A DNA stretch of 64,000 nucleotides, from positions 2,592,744 through 2,656,743 of the forward strand of contig JADNRZ010000003.1 in the NCBI GenBank assembly GCA_015501605.1, in the 5' to 3' direction. A model generated the notes under the pieces. It made no database searches. It worked only from the letters and a program-made list of their open reading frames with translations, and was not told the origin of the DNA. Made by a program: the position numbers and the translations under genes. Below, piece after piece: positions 11,526 to 24,023 of this stretch (the first letter of the stretch is position 1; each line of letters opens with the position of its first letter). The stretch is from Panaeolus papilionaceus (taxonomy: Eukaryota; Basidiomycota; Agaricomycetes; Agaricales).

Positions 11526-12332
11526 CTATTTGACCTCAGAGTATTGACCCAACAGGCTCACGACCCTTGCCCATCGACCACCGTTCCAGCTGCTAACATC
11601 TCTCCACTCCTCACTGTCCTCGCCCCACAAAACCTTCAACCAAATAGTGAATCCACCAACGAGCAAATCACTCGAACTCAACTTATCACCCATCAACCAT
11701 GGGCCGACATTATCAGTGACCTTGTACCATCCGTCGACAGCATCCAGTCCAGCCTTATACTTGGCCCACTTAGCCTTCCTGTCTGCGCCTTTTGGCACAA
11801 CCTCAGCCAACGGCTTCCCGAAAGACACACTACGCGTCCTCGTGAAGTACTCCTCGCTGGGTGGGTTAAGCGCGGGGCTCACAGCAGGGAGAATGAACTC
11901 CCAGAGCGCGTCGAGTTGGCCTTTGTATGCCCCTTCGAAGGCTGTTTGAAGTCCCTGGGTGTTGCCTGGGAACAAGGTGGGTTTGTTGGGGTACTGCTTT
12001 TCGAGGTACTTGAGAATTTCGAAGGAGTCGCTGAGCTTGACACCAGTGTCTTGATCCCAGATGGCGGGAAGACTGTAGTAGGGTGAGCCGTCGCTCTTCT
12101 TTTCGAAGGCGGGGATGTTGAGGTCGATGTAGAGCTTTTGGATGTCGGGGAATTCGACCCATTCGGTCTTGTAGGGGATGCCTTTGTAGTTCAATGCGAA
12201 TCTTGGGGGGTTTCGCAATAGATGAGTCTCGTCACGTGCCAGCTATGATGAAATATCTTACCTAGTCTTCCAGGTGTTTGGCGACCATGGGACATTGGGA
12301 CGGTTGGAAGGAATATCGTAAAAGATGATCAT
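11526..12332 (-). CDS. Glutathione S-transferase, fungal type
   Basis: Cytosolic GST that would conjugate glutathione to electrophiles or reduce small substrates. Exons 12332-12262 and 12201-11526 give 248 residues. The short first exon encodes the beginning of the thioredoxin fold (IIFYDIPSNRP, then PWSPNTWKTR). The second continues FALNYKGIPYKTEWVEFPDI, then SLPAIWD with the glutathione-binding cis-Pro and the SDSFEILKYLEKQYP helix. The C-terminal helical domain includes WLMGDKLSSSDLLVGGFTIW, the usual N-capping Asp region. The WSPNTWK start matches the fungal-specific class A group as I remember it; the possible catalytic Ser lies in PWSPN. The length is typical. The acceptor CCAAG|A was chosen because it restores the KTRFALNYKG reading. 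Confidence 0.88.
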
Positions 12333-12397
12333 GGTGATTGATTGTTAACGTTATATGTGGAGGTAAGAATGAGGACTAATCGATGTGGATTTCCACC

Positions 12398-12404
12398 CTT
12401 TATA
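12398..12404 (-). promoter_or_regulatory. TATA box of the glutathione transferase gene
   Basis: The minus strand reads TATAAAG about 66 bp before the start codon, a plausible core promoter distance. Confidence 0.4.
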
Positions 12405-12716
12405 CTGCTCAAGTTGCCTATCTTCTCGCAACGGCTCTCTCACCTCGAAGTGTGCATGAGTAAAGAATCCGATGTCGCTTATGAATCACCATGAATCATC
12501 ATTTTTGTTCTCACTCGTTCTCATTACTATGACATTCCCGGAGCACACAGAATTGAAGAATTCATCTTTGCGATATCATGGGTTATGACATGTATCATAT
12601 GGACCAACATAACGATGCCCGATGAATGAAACTTGGCTATTTATGGAAATTCTACTCGCTAAAAGTGTGAATAAAGTTCAATAACAAGACATTTGTAGTG
12701 GCGAATGAAGTATGGC

Positions 12717-14537
12717 TCACACAGGCACCACCTTCAATACACGCAGCTTACTCAGCCTCTCCAAAGAGTCGCTATCTTCAATCGACTTTGCCGCAATCTC
12801 GCTTGCGTCGGGTATCAGCGCGCGAACCTGAATTTGTACCGACATAGCCACCTGACCTCCTCCTTGATCTTCGCCCGCCGCTACCCTCGCCCGTGCATAG
12901 ATGACGTCGGTCAAGTCACCCCAATCAAGCGCAGAAATAACTTTTTGCCTAACTTTGGTAACGTCTAGTTCAAGAATCACATTAAGCTCGTCGTAACCCG
13001 ATGCTCGTTGAGGAAGGGTGGATAGGATGTGAGCGATCCAAGGGATGGGACTTCTGTGCGCCCGATTGTAACCCCTCCTATCTCGAGCGTATGGTAAGCT
13101 TGTATGATGGCGCGAGTACGCAGGATCATAACAGAGCCTATCGACATCGATTATCTCCACGTTCGGCGAGTTATGAATACTGCCATCCCAGTCGTCTTCG
13201 TATAGTTCGTCCGTGAATGGTGTTAAAGGAGACTTTGATTCGTGAACTCCAGGAACGAAGGTAGAGGGGTAGACGCCTGTCTGAAATGTGATTTGACGAA
13301 CGTTGTGGAGGTTATCCAGCGTGAAACGGGATTGCCATCCTGGGAACGATGAGGCCGTTTGTGCAACTTGGCCTGGACGTGGTCGTCGATCGCCTGGAAA
13401 TACCGTTGATAGTACTGCATTCTCAAGATCAGCGTCCCAATTGGCACCAGAGTAACACGAGAACAAACCTGAATAACCACAATCAATAGTCAAACTCTCC
13501 AACTGCCCCCCACACTCTTCAAGGAGCCGTGATGCTAGATCGTCCTCCCGAGCCGGGATCGCGAACGATAGATGACGTATGGAGCGAAACGGGCTCAACT
13601 CTCTCCTATGGTGAATGGTATTGAGGATAAAAGAAGTAAGATTTTGCCAGGCATAGGGGTGTTGTGTCAGGTGAAGGTTGGAAATCGTTGATGACGATGA
13701 GATGAAATGGGCCGGATGAAAAAAAAGTGTCGTCAATGAGACCTCTCGGGAAGTGGGAGGGCACGAGACATAGTGCAAAGTAACAGTGATTCTCTTGGTT
13801 CCACGCATGCTCCTAAGCGCTCTCATACGCAAACCTCGAACCGCGTCATGCTCTGAACGGGTCCAGAGCTCGTCGATCGGAAAATTGACGAAGTATCGGA
13901 TATCAAACGTCTGAATCGTATCGATATGAAGAATATCCAAGATCGTCGTTCGGAGCATATGGGGCAAACTTGGCCACTTCAACGTATCGAACAACCTCGT
14001 TTTGTGACCGTTCGCACGTGGCGTGATACCTCGAAGAGTGATGGACGAAAGGGAAGCATGTCGTGTGATGTACTGCAAGATCGGAATCAGGGGAGCGCTT
14101 ACGTCGTCTTCGCTCTCAGAACAAGGCTCCGTGAGTGGGCTATCGATTGATAAAGGCGAGGGTGGCGAATATGTGCTGGAAGGAAATTGAAAGCGGACTT
14201 CGAGAGCTCTGAAAGAACAAACGATGTCAGGGTTGGAGCAGATGATGTTGTGCAATGCCTTGAGCTGAGGAGTGCATTCGATAATGGATGGACACGAAAC
14301 GCTGTTGTTGGTTGGAATACGGAGGATGGGTGAATGAAAGAGAAATTGACGAGAGATGCGATAGAAATTCCTAGAGATGAGACTGGCTGTTGATACGGTA
14401 GATGCGGTATGAAACACATCTTCAGTACATTCAGCGTCAGAGTCGATGTCTTGTTGATGGCAGAAGAAGAAAATCGTTGAAACGATTTCAGGAGACAAAT
14501 TAGGGAGATTATAAGTGATGGACAACGGTGAAGGCAT
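12717..14537 (-). CDS. F-box-like protein
   Basis: A single open frame of 606 residues. Residues about 8-75 fit an F-box: NLPNLSPEIVSTIFFFC, then a helix with SLISRNFYRISRQFLFHSPI. The remainder has regular hydrophobic strands and helices (for example IRHLSFAIP, LTIDCGY, VRQITFQTGVYP) in the manner of leucine-rich substrate-recognition regions of mushroom F-box proteins, though I cannot count clear repeats. The expected role is the substrate adaptor of an SCF ubiquitin ligase, binding Skp1 through the F-box. Such genes are greatly expanded in Agaricomycetes. Several ATGs are possible; the first one places the F-box at the very N terminus, as is usual. Confidence 0.65.
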   Translation of the reverse strand: MPSPLSITYNLPNLSPEIVSTIFFFCHQQDIDSDAECTEDVFHTASTVSTASLISRNFYRISRQFLFHSPILRIPTNNSVSCPSIIECTPQLKALHNIICSNPDIVCSFRALEVRFQFPSSTYSPPSPLSIDSPLTEPCSESEDDVSAPLIPILQYITRHASLSSITLRGITPRANGHKTRLFDTLKWPSLPHMLRTTILDILHIDTIQTFDIRYFVNFPIDELWTRSEHDAVRGLRMRALRSMRGTKRITVTLHYVSCPPTSREVSLTTLFFHPAHFISSSSTISNLHLTQHPYAWQNLTSFILNTIHHRRELSPFRSIRHLSFAIPAREDDLASRLLEECGGQLESLTIDCGYSGLFSCYSGANWDADLENAVLSTVFPGDRRPRPGQVAQTASSFPGWQSRFTLDNLHNVRQITFQTGVYPSTFVPGVHESKSPLTPFTDELYEDDWDGSIHNSPNVEIIDVDRLCYDPAYSRHHTSLPYARDRRGYNRAHRSPIPWIAHILSTLPQRASGYDELNVILELDVTKVRQKVISALDWGDLTDVIYARARVAAGEDQGGGQVAMSVQIQVRALIPDASEIAAKSIEDSDSLERLSKLRVLKVVPV

Positions 14538-15617
14538 GATGGGGACGAGCAGGTACCAAGACTTGATTACGCCTTTTACTTATATCCATCTAGCGAGCTA
14601 CAACGTAAAGTGCCGTGAAGCAAGGAGCAAGCGCACGTTTTCCCTCTATCTAGTTCATCTGACTATAAAGTGCAGGCGCGGAAGACTCCATGATGCACAG
14701 TCCTCATGTCAGGGAAACTCTTTTTACCCAAGAAGCAGAAGCGTGTCTCTTATCTCGGGTTGATGGCGCCAAAATAGTTGATATAGCGCCCAATTTAGGC
14801 GCGTTCATGCAGGCAACAGATGTCTGGAAGAAACATGAACCTGCTGTGGTGCGATGTGATCCCAACATTGAAGCAGGGGATTCGTGCTACTCCCATTGAG
14901 GCATTAAAACCTCTGACACAGGCGCCTTCAGGCAGACTGATCTGTTTCAGCTGTCAGCGTCTGACGCCTCGTGCCACTCGGATTCTGGAGCGCTGACCAG
15001 ATTCTTTACAAGGCGTGAATCCAAAAGGATTACGTAGATGCACGCGACAAAGGCTATGTGAGATGCGACAGACAGTTTACGCAAGTACACTTCGCACGAA
15101 ATATGTTCCGCTGGCGGGACTTATGCTTCGTTACATGTGACGATAGCTGAAGCGCTGGGTCGGTGCGGGTTATAGATTATGGGCCTTCATTCAGACAGGG
15201 GCGCGAGAGCTGATCTCATGTCAGCAAATGATCTAATCCAATCTATAATCGCACAAATCAAATCACTGCGTGGTCATCAACGCCGTCAGTATGCGTCATA
15301 ACGACATCGCTGGGATTCAACATCGTCAACTCGAGTGATGAGAGCGCATGAAGGAAACTTTCTGAAGTGTCAACTAAAACAATATGAGCGATAACATACG
15401 GCCGAAGGCGTCTCCGATGGTCTCGACGCTGACCGCTGGTCTTACCTATGAATACTACCACCGGCTTTCAGTCAGCAGGAGTGATAGAGATCGAGACAAT
15501 CAGAGCGAGGCTACTATATTTCAGAACTGGATATGGAGGTGGCAAATTACGAAGTAAAATGCGAGAGTTAGTTACGAAACAAATATCTGGGGAGGTACAT
15601 AATCCAAACGCTTCGGC
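14538..15617. other. Intergenic, no gene seen
   Basis: About 1.1 kb with only short frames. It includes the shared 5' side of the F-box gene and the 3' side of the cofilin gene. Confidence 0.5.
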
Positions 15618-16360
15618 TTAGTGGCCGCGACTAGCCTTTTCGAGCACTAAGATTAGAGAAACGTCAGTAAACGTATGAAGTTTCAATCCGAGGAACAAAA
15701 ACACACCTGCGTCATACGCAACTTCACTATAATCGGTGCCCTGGACTTCAACGTGGATGCCAACCAAGGAGCGTCGGAGAGCATCGCGAGAGGACGCGAA
15801 CATCATCTTCTGCTTAATCTTAGCATCATCGGGAGACCTAAAATAAAAAAGATAAGTGCCCTCATCTAGTAAATCTTTTGATTCATAAAGTGGCGTGAAA
15901 GAGAAAACACATGGGTTTCTCGCACATGGAACCATGCACTGTACATTGCCACGATGGTAGGCAATAATGCCCCATCAAAAAACGCAACTCACCAGGAGAC
16001 AAAAACGAGCTTATTCCTCTTTCCTCCATCCTTCTCGAATTCCATATCGTACACGGCCCATCTACACTCGGTCTCAGGGAGGTTGCCAATGAAGTCGTCG
16101 TAATCAGGATTCGTCGACGTGCTATCGACGACAATCTCAGTGTTGTCCTTGCTGATGGTAAATGTAACGTATTTGTGAGCTTTCTTGAGCTTAAGCTCTT
16201 GGAACACAGCGAGGCATTTGTCGTTGACGGTAACACCGGATGCCTAGGGTGGTTGAGAGAACGATGAGGGGGAGATGGCAAGATCAGTGTGCATTCTTGA
16301 AATCGATGACATCTTGGATGGATAAGATGCACACCGATAGTCGCATCAAGTGCTTACCAT
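15618..16360 (-). CDS. COF1: Cofilin / actin-depolymerising factor
   Basis: Binds and severs actin filaments. It is an essential housekeeping gene. Four exons on the minus strand: 16360-16358 (only the ATG), 16243-15993, 15837-15707 and 15646-15618, total 137 residues, the normal ADF length. The protein begins MASGV and continues with [16 protein letters not shown], then [28 protein letters not shown] and [20 protein letters not shown], the long actin-binding helix. It ends [14 protein letters not shown] and LEKASRGH. The Ser at position 3 is the conserved regulatory phosphorylation position. A start codon on its own exon before ASG is also known from other cofilin genes. All splice joins keep frame (phase 0, 2, 1). 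It is a clear anchor of conserved core sequence inside an otherwise accessory region. Confidence 0.95.
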
Positions 16361-17567
16361 GGTTGATGTTGTATGAAAGTTGAGAGAAGAGGAGAGCGAT
16401 GATGGTTGATTGAAAGAGAAAGCCAGATAGTCAACATCAAAGACTCTCGTCCCGTTTTGGTTACGATATTACGTCAGCTGACCGCGCCTGCTTTGGGCTG
16501 CGCCGCAGTGGCCGCACTGCCTCTCCTTTCACTGCCTCGGCTTTACATCTTAACACTCCGCCATCGCTACCTCCATCATATACCCTTGATGTTCTTTATC
16601 TCGACTCACCCCTATCCATTCCTTAGCTCATCTTTCAACCATAGCTCTCGTATCCCCGTTGGACTCATACCATCGTTCCCATTACAGGGGTCATTCCAGT
16701 GCGTCCAATTGTACCAGTCCTATTGGACCAGTTTCTTATGAACTATGTGGCTGCTTCGTAGCTATTGTTCTAATCTCGTACCCTATGGGGCGCGGTCACT
16801 CGTGAGTGAAACCTCGAAAATCAACGCTCTCTGACTTCGCGTCTGCTTAGCCGTAGTTTTTAGAGTCGGCCGTTAGTAAATGTTCTATTTTTATTGCTCT
16901 TGGTGCTAAATGGGTTTGTTGCGACAATCCATTTTATTCATTCAACAGTCTGTTCTTCATCCGGACTTTTCCTTCGCAACTACACGCCTACACTGCACAC
17001 GACCTACGACCGCGGGAGAGCGAACACACGCCGCTTAAGGTGTGACATTGATGTCACACACGCTTTTTGCAGGCGTCGTCCGCCTCATGCATGAAACCCC
17101 GAAAGTGCGGAGGGCATTTTTTTGAAAAGGTGATTAGGTACATCGATACAGTAGTAGTATATATAATTGCGAAAATATATAATTTTGTATGGTGCCGAAT
17201 ATCCCGCCCATGCTTGTGGATAAGTCTGGCATCACTGATCTGGCAGACCCATGATTCATCAGCGGGTGTTGCAGTTCGCTGCGCTGCTCTTTCGCTGCGC
17301 TAGCTCTTTCGCTGCCCTGCCTTTTCGCTGCACGGCTGCCACTTCGTGACTGTGTTTTCAAGTTTTCGATGATGGAGTGATATCTTTTTTCAGTAATTTT
17401 GAACGTGTTGCCCCCCTGAAGGGGGGGAAGGGGGGAGGGGGGCGGTAGTTCTGGCCCTTCAGGTTCATGTATTGTAATATGTTAAATTGTACTATTTCAC
17501 GGCACTTGATTAATTAATTATAACTGAATTAACACGAGTACGGTTCAAAAATGATTACAATGTCAAA
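16361..17567. other. Intergenic with a G-rich tract
   Basis: The cofilin promoter side, then about 1.2 kb without a gene. At 17411-17445 six C are followed by TGAA and then runs of G separated by AA, A and C, giving both a short C/G hairpin and a quadruplex-type pattern. At about 17275-17345 a short motif of the type CTCTTTCGCTGCGC recurs imperfectly about four times. Confidence 0.5.
17411..17445 (+). repeat. G-tract with quadruplex potential
   Basis: Three runs of at least six G and a final GG within 25 bases, preceded by a C6 run that can pair with the first G run. Confidence 0.55.
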
Positions 17568-17813
17568 TTAATGAATACGGTACGAGGGTTTTCGAGACTC
17601 TTTTTTCGCAGCATTAAATGGTACAAGTCCATCTGGCTTTGGTTGAATCTTCTCGGAGGTGGACTCTGATGGAACTGATGACGTCGATGATGCGGGACTG
17701 GCCGGATTGGGAGGTGAGGTAGACACAGATTCAAATGAGGCGCGCTCGAATGCTGCGACTGATAAAATGGTCAAGCTGTGGAACAGTGGTGGGATATATC
17801 CAACCCAGCACAC
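17568..17813 (-). CDS. Weak hypothetical open frame
   Basis: An 81-codon frame with a hydrophobic beginning and a Ser/Pro/Thr-rich middle (TSPPNPASPASSTSSVPSES). No domain or paralogue. It may be a terminal exon or chance. Confidence 0.2.
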   Translation of the reverse strand: MCWVGYIPPLFHSLTILSVAAFERASFESVSTSPPNPASPASSTSSVPSESTSEKIQPKPDGLVPFNAAKKESRKPSYRIH

Positions 17814-18054
17814 TCACTGGACTCTAATTTGGCTGATTGAGAGGATCTTGAGTGTGTGCAGTGAAGCTTTGAAGGGTGAGGAGGAGCGTGTCAGTAATAA
17901 AGAATATTTTACCTCGTAATAAGTTGGTGCAGTTTTCTAACGAAAGGGGCGTCCTATGGTTGTAGGCGCAAGCTCTGAGGGAGATAATAACGATATAAGG
18001 TGCACCGCGAATCCTCGAGATTTCACTCGAAGCACCCCAAAAACCTATCTCGCC

Positions 18055-19079
18055 ATGACCATCGATACGACATTGCCTGAATGTCCAATTTCTCAGGACT
18101 TGATTCGAGCCGTTAACCAACTAAAGTTCGATTGCCCTGAAACCTCAGAGGCCTTGGAACATGAGACAAAGCTTGTGGAAGAGCTAGAGCCTTCGGAGGG
18201 CACAAAGTCCAGAGTAGTACTAGAGGATGAGCAATTCAACCAGGCATGTTCCTCTTATCTTGATGTCATCATCAACATCCTTTCTAATATTGATACTGCA
18301 TTCATTGCAGACTCTCGCAAGCAGAAACATAATGAGAGTATCCTACTGTGAGGGCATTGGCGTGGCCCAAAATACTCAAAGGGCCTTTATTCGAACAAAG
18401 ACGCAAAAGGCAAATATACCTCGTCCGCAAAGTAGCCAGTGCGACTCACCAACAGATGTGATCGAGTTTCAGGCCAAAGAGAACCTTGGTCAGGGCACCA
18501 TGGGAACTACATACAAAGGCACAACCGTCATTCAACTGGAAAGCGGCGAACATGTCTCTCGATCGTTGGTCATCAAGGTCCCATTTAGAAGCACCTCGCG
18601 GACTAATCTTCGCAAGGAGTATCAAATCTATCAAAAGTTGCATCTCAACTGCATTCGGGAAGGCATTCTGGGTGTGCATGGGCTGTTTGAAGTCGCAAAT
18701 GGGGGAGTGTCATTTGTTGATGGATGATGGGGGTATAAGCCTTTCTCAAAGGGAGTTTAATCTTAGGGGGTCCTGCGAGCAGGTTATGCTTTCAGAGGAG
18801 GAGGAGTAGGTTCTATATTTTTATTTTAATAATTTTACGGCAATGTTAACTGCGCATGGAAGTCAATACCTGCGAGGAGTCATAAAGTCGATCAACGCGA
18901 TCGAGATTCGTCATTGCGACATCAAACCAGCCAACATAGTTCAGGACACCGAAGGGCGGTTGTTCATCATATACTTCTCAATTGCGGACACAAGGAAGGT
19001 CTGGAAGAAGCAAGACACAATGGATTTAGAGGATATGTACAACAAGAACTTCGTATATGGTAAATACGGATTTACATGA
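18055..19079 (+). pseudogene. Decayed fungal protein kinase
   Basis: Pieces of a kinase in several frames. The first frame (18055-18351) encodes a helical N-terminal region. Another frame from about 18450 shows the glycine loop (LGQGTMGTTYKG), the ATP-Lys strand (LVIKVPF) and helix C (KEYQIYQKL). At about 18715 the reading must shift by one base to continue into LLMDDGGISLSQREF, the hinge. From 18843 the catalytic loop reads HCDIKPANI and the metal-binding segment IIYFSIAD. In related fungal kinases this is HGD or HRD and IIDFSHAD, so the DFG-position Asp is Tyr here. The frame ends soon after at 19079, without a C-lobe. Frameshift, lost Asp and truncation together argue for a pseudogene; introns could explain some but not all of the breaks. 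Confidence 0.6.
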
Positions 19080-19183
19080 TAACGTGGAGAGTAGAGTAGA
19101 GTAATGACGCGTAAGAGTGCGCAATCATCGCAAGTCGGGTATATACAAGCAAGGCGTGGTATGTAATACGTAACGTCTATCGA

Positions 19184-19507
19184 TTATCTCCTCCCTAAGA
19201 ACCACTCATACTCGATATCCCACTCCTGCCCATATAGCCACTGGTATACCTTTGTCTCCATGTAACGAGGCCGATCGGGGGGATACATCATGATGTACGC
19301 TGTGTGCATCTTCTCGATGTCCATGTCCTCCGCGTGAGCTCTTGTTACTATCACGCGCTCGAATAGCGCAAGGATAGATTTGAACTCGTCGTCTGTAACT
19401 TTTGTAGGTGACGCAGTGGTGGAGGCAGTAGTGGATGAGTCCGGATCTAGTGATGGTCCGTGTGTAGCTGACACAGATACAGTGGCTGCACTTGATATTG
19501 ATGCCAT
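19184..19507 (-). CDS. Small hypothetical protein
   Basis: A 107-residue frame from the ATG of MASISSAAT. The first 40 residues are Ser/Thr/Ala-rich and probably disordered. The rest looks folded: TDDEFKSILALFERVIVTRA, a linker, then YPPDRPRYMETKVYQWLYGQ and EWDIEYEWFLGRR at the end. The aromatic and charged C-terminal half and sharp composition change suggest a real protein. No family recognised. Neighbouring genes give no clue. Confidence 0.45.
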   Translation of the reverse strand: MASISSAATVSVSATHGPSLDPDSSTTASTTASPTKVTDDEFKSILALFERVIVTRAHAEDMDIEKMHTAYIMMYPPDRPRYMETKVYQWLYGQEWDIEYEWFLGRR

Positions 19508-20007
19508 CGTCGAATCTATACTGTGAAGGTAGAACAATTATCAATGGGGTGTACGTATGGCGAGGAATTACAAACTCAGCGACATACGAGTACGGACCAC
19601 TTGGACAGATGGTGTCAAGACGGTGTCGGGTAGGAAGAAGTCGAGAGTGGGTAATTGTCCTTAGTTTAGAACACGATGCAATTTATAACCCACGCACGCA
19701 CTGCCCTCATTTGTGCAAATTGTGTGCATTCATGCGTTCAGTCATTCATTGAATTGACTCATGTCTGCCATGGTCGCCTTGCGTCGATTAGATCAATTTG
19801 GCATACAAACGCCGTTATAATTAGCGATAAGCCCCCAACAAAGCTTTTCATAGATTCAGGTGATATGAAGAACACGAACAATCAACGTGGGGTATACGTA
19901 ATGACTACAGCAAAAAAAATCGGGATTCGGTTCAACGTCATAATAAAGTTCAGAGCGAAAGCAGAACCTAGAAACATTCGTAAAAATCCAAAATCCAGGA
20001 GGGTTCT
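19508..20007. other. Intergenic, no gene seen
   Basis: About 500 bp between two convergent-to-tandem genes. No supported feature. Confidence 0.45.
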
Positions 20008-22105
20008 CTACATCCTCGTATACCTCCCAGTCAACGACGCCCCATCTACCACCACCCACTCACCCATTCCTTCTGACGTTTTGCACCCAGATTCTCCGAT
20101 TCCGACCAGCCTGAACACATTAGAAAACAGAGGCTGACAGAAACTCATCCCAGTTCCGGATCCGACGACGGGGCTGTCTGCCATGTTCTGACTCTGACGT
20201 TCAAAGTACATCGCTTGGGGGTTGGTGGGCCGAGCATGAACATGACTCGGTGTTCGGCTTCGATTGTAGTGGGCGTGGCTCGGGGTTGTGGATCGCGCTC
20301 TAAGAGTGGATGAAGATCGCGACAGTGATGGGAAGCCACCGAGACGATTAGGGATTCCGATGCTCAATGGTCCGTTTTGTTTCGTGGTAGGAGAGGTAAG
20401 ACGGGCTGGTGGGGAATTGGGAGGGCTTGAGGTAGGGACGTTGCAAGGGAAACGTGGTGAAGGGCTGAGAAAGGCTTTTAATGGAATTGACGCTTGCTTG
20501 TTGATACGTTTTCGTGGCGAAGGCGCCGGAGAGGGTGTAGAAGAGGGACGGTCGTTCCGAGGTGCTGTACTAAGTGATTCTGGTGACATGGATCGCAGGG
20601 CCCAGCGACTTCGCTTCTTCAACCGTTTTCCTGCTTTCTCTCGCGCTATCTCCCTCTCTTTCGACAACATCGCAATCTCCTCAGCTGATGGAGGCTCAAT
20701 TGTTGTCCATGGAAGGGAGAACTTGCTCTCTCTCACCGAGCTGGATGCTTTGGTAAATTTCGCATCAGCGAAATTAATCTAAAAGAGCAGCGTCAGTCTA
20801 TCAGCGTTCAAATCATGATATAAACATGGACGTACCGAGTCTATCCTCAAGCGAGCATCCAAATCCGTGTCCAACTCGAATTCCAACACAGAGTAGAAGG
20901 GCTGGTTCCGGTGCGTCTTCTTGAGAGGGAGTCCTTTCAGATACACGTCTAATCCACCAAGTGTTGATGATGTGCGAGTCATACCATGGGCTGAACTTGA
21001 GGAAAGTGGAATTGATGACGATAGAGAGTGAGAGGAGGAACCTACACCATGGCCTCCGTGCTTCCGATGGACGCGACGGTAGCGCGAGGGCTTGGCACCA
21101 TGGGCATGGGGTGTATGCGACTGAATCATGTTTCCATGATCCTGGATAATTTGGAAATATGCGGAAGAATTAAGAGAGGGATAGTGTGACGTGGTCGGTG
21201 TGAGCTGCTCGCCTGATCCAAGGTCCTGTTGGCCAACTTCTTGAGGAGTTACAGTCGCAGATCCAACGCTCTCTGTTTCATCATATTCGCTGGCGCCCTC
21301 CACCTCGACCTCTACTCCATCCCAGTGGTCGTCATTCTCACTTTCCAGCGCATAGAATGCGAGATCCATCTCGTCATCCTCGAATTCTGCTTCCACAACT
21401 TCTTCATGTTGACCATCTCCAAGTACTACAGAATGCCTTGCAATGTCCGCAGGAGAAAAAGCGACAATCTCGTCGTTATCGTCCCATACGACTGCAAAAA
21501 ACAAGGCACTTTCTGGAGGAACGACATCAGACCATCTGGCTGAATCTTTAGAGTGCGAATGGGAAATCGAAAGCGGTTCACATCGTGGAGTGCGCTGAAG
21601 ACCATTGCGCTTGGCGATACGGAGAGGTTGAGCAGGTGACAGAAGGCGGTTTGGGTCGTGGTGCTCAGTCTGTGCCTGCGGTTGAGTTTGGGTCCATGGT
21701 GTGGGAGTGACGGGGAGAGGAGATACAGGGAATGCGATTGGTGACAGGTTATAGGAGACCGTATTTGGAAGAGGGGTGGTGGGGAGTGGGGAAGATGGAA
21801 TAGGCTGCGGAGACGACCCCGGATTGTCGGAGCGGATGAAAGGGATAGGGGCGATCGGTCGGATTTGTCTCTATGGTGAGCATATAATCAGTCCAAAGTG
21901 TATCAAAGGAGATGAACGCGACTACCTTTGCGCTTGGAAACTCGAATACGGTTGATGAAAGACGAGCTGAGCCTGAAGATGTCTCTCTGAAGCCTGAATG
22001 CACAAAGGACGTAGGCTAAAGGACTTTTGTCAGGAAGGGAATCGCCGATAAAATAAAAAAAAAAGGCATACGCACCGAGAGGAGTGGGTTTGAAACCGAT
22101 AACAT
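20008..22105 (-). CDS. Large, mostly disordered hypothetical protein
   Basis: Four exons, 22105-22076, 22015-21926, 21870-20836 and 20778-20008, all joined in phase 0, give 641 residues. The frame and phases fit so regularly that the model is likely right. The N-terminal third is Pro/Ser-rich. A short ordered stretch follows (ESALFFAVVWDDNDEIVAFS), then an acidic region (EVVEAEFEDDEMDLAFYALE), a His/Gly/Ser stretch and a second ordered piece (YLKGLPLKKTHRNQPFYSVL then EFELDTDLDARLRIDS). The last exon has a basic helix (LSKEREIAREKAGKRLKKRS, a possible nuclear signal) and many SP/TP sites. That composition suits a phosphorylated regulatory or scaffold protein, but this is only inference. No family recognised. 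Confidence 0.6.
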
Positions 22106-23295
22106 GGCTTCGTGCCTTTAAAAGCGATCAAGTGTAGGCCGAAACGGGCGCGATGGATGATTGTCGGGGCTCAAGTCGAGAATTCAGACAAAGACGAGAG
22201 GGTAAAAGTAGACAAGATCGACGCGGGGTACAAAGACGAAAGGCACATGTCGAGCAACATGATACCCAGCTTAAACGAGGTTGGGCAGCAGGCAGCATGG
22301 ACAGAAGGATGAAATTTCTTTCATGAAAGGAAAATTCAGACCCCATTCAACGGAATATGAGTATGTTATCTTTGCACTGAGAACGGGAGACATAAGTACC
22401 GCTATCTTCTGTGAGAAAGTGTCAGCTTAAACCATATAGTCCGGGAGCTGTGGGAGAGAGGGCAATCGCTTCCTGCCTGCGATGATGCGTTGAATACGTT
22501 ATGGCGTCGTCAACTGAAAATAGAACATGAATTCTGGTGATTCTTCAAATCCCTCATGAATCGAGCATTGGTAGAGATACTGGCGTGGCTGGGGATGAAA
22601 ACATCCTGAAAATAAAAATAAAAGAAGTCAGCTCTCCACAGCCGCAAAAATGGGGGCAAATAGACGGGGAAGACGCACCTGAATAAACATGTGGTGTTAA
22701 TCTCAGAGGTGTGGTGCACACGTGCAGATGCGAGAAAGGGTACCGCCCCTTACTCGTTATGTACAGCTGAAATCCAAGTGGCGTGCCATGGAGGTCATGT
22801 GTTGCCAATTTGGAGAAACGAGGATGTGTCTTGGTATGAAAAATGTGGATGAAACATGGGTAATGAGCAAGTGACAGCCAAGTGAAGAAGATACTGTTGA
22901 CATTTGCGCTTGAAATTTTAGTTCCAATGCGCAATTTGTCTATGAATATCGGTCATTCACAAAAAAAAGTCGAGGTAAACGGGATTTCAAGACGATAAAG
23001 ATGGGGTTGTGGCGTGGCGGGGGAGATGAACAAGCATCACGGTGATGTCCTCTGCCACGTTGAGTGATACTGGTACTCAGCCACCTGAAAACCTTCTGGG
23101 TGTTGCTGTCGGAAATACCCGAGATGATCCAGAAAACGTCGGCTTTATCCGATCTGGTCCTCGCTTCTCGTATGTTGAGACATCGAGCGATGCAAAGTAT
23201 TGGAAAGTCCAAATTTAAATTGTTGCAGGCTCGTATTGGTACCTCGTGTCGGTGATATTTCTTTTCTATCAAAGTACATTAAATACAAGTTGAAA
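22106..23295. other. Intergenic, no gene seen
   Basis: About 1.2 kb between the disordered protein gene and the xylanase array. Only short frames. Confidence 0.5.
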
Positions 23296-24023
<728 letters not shown>

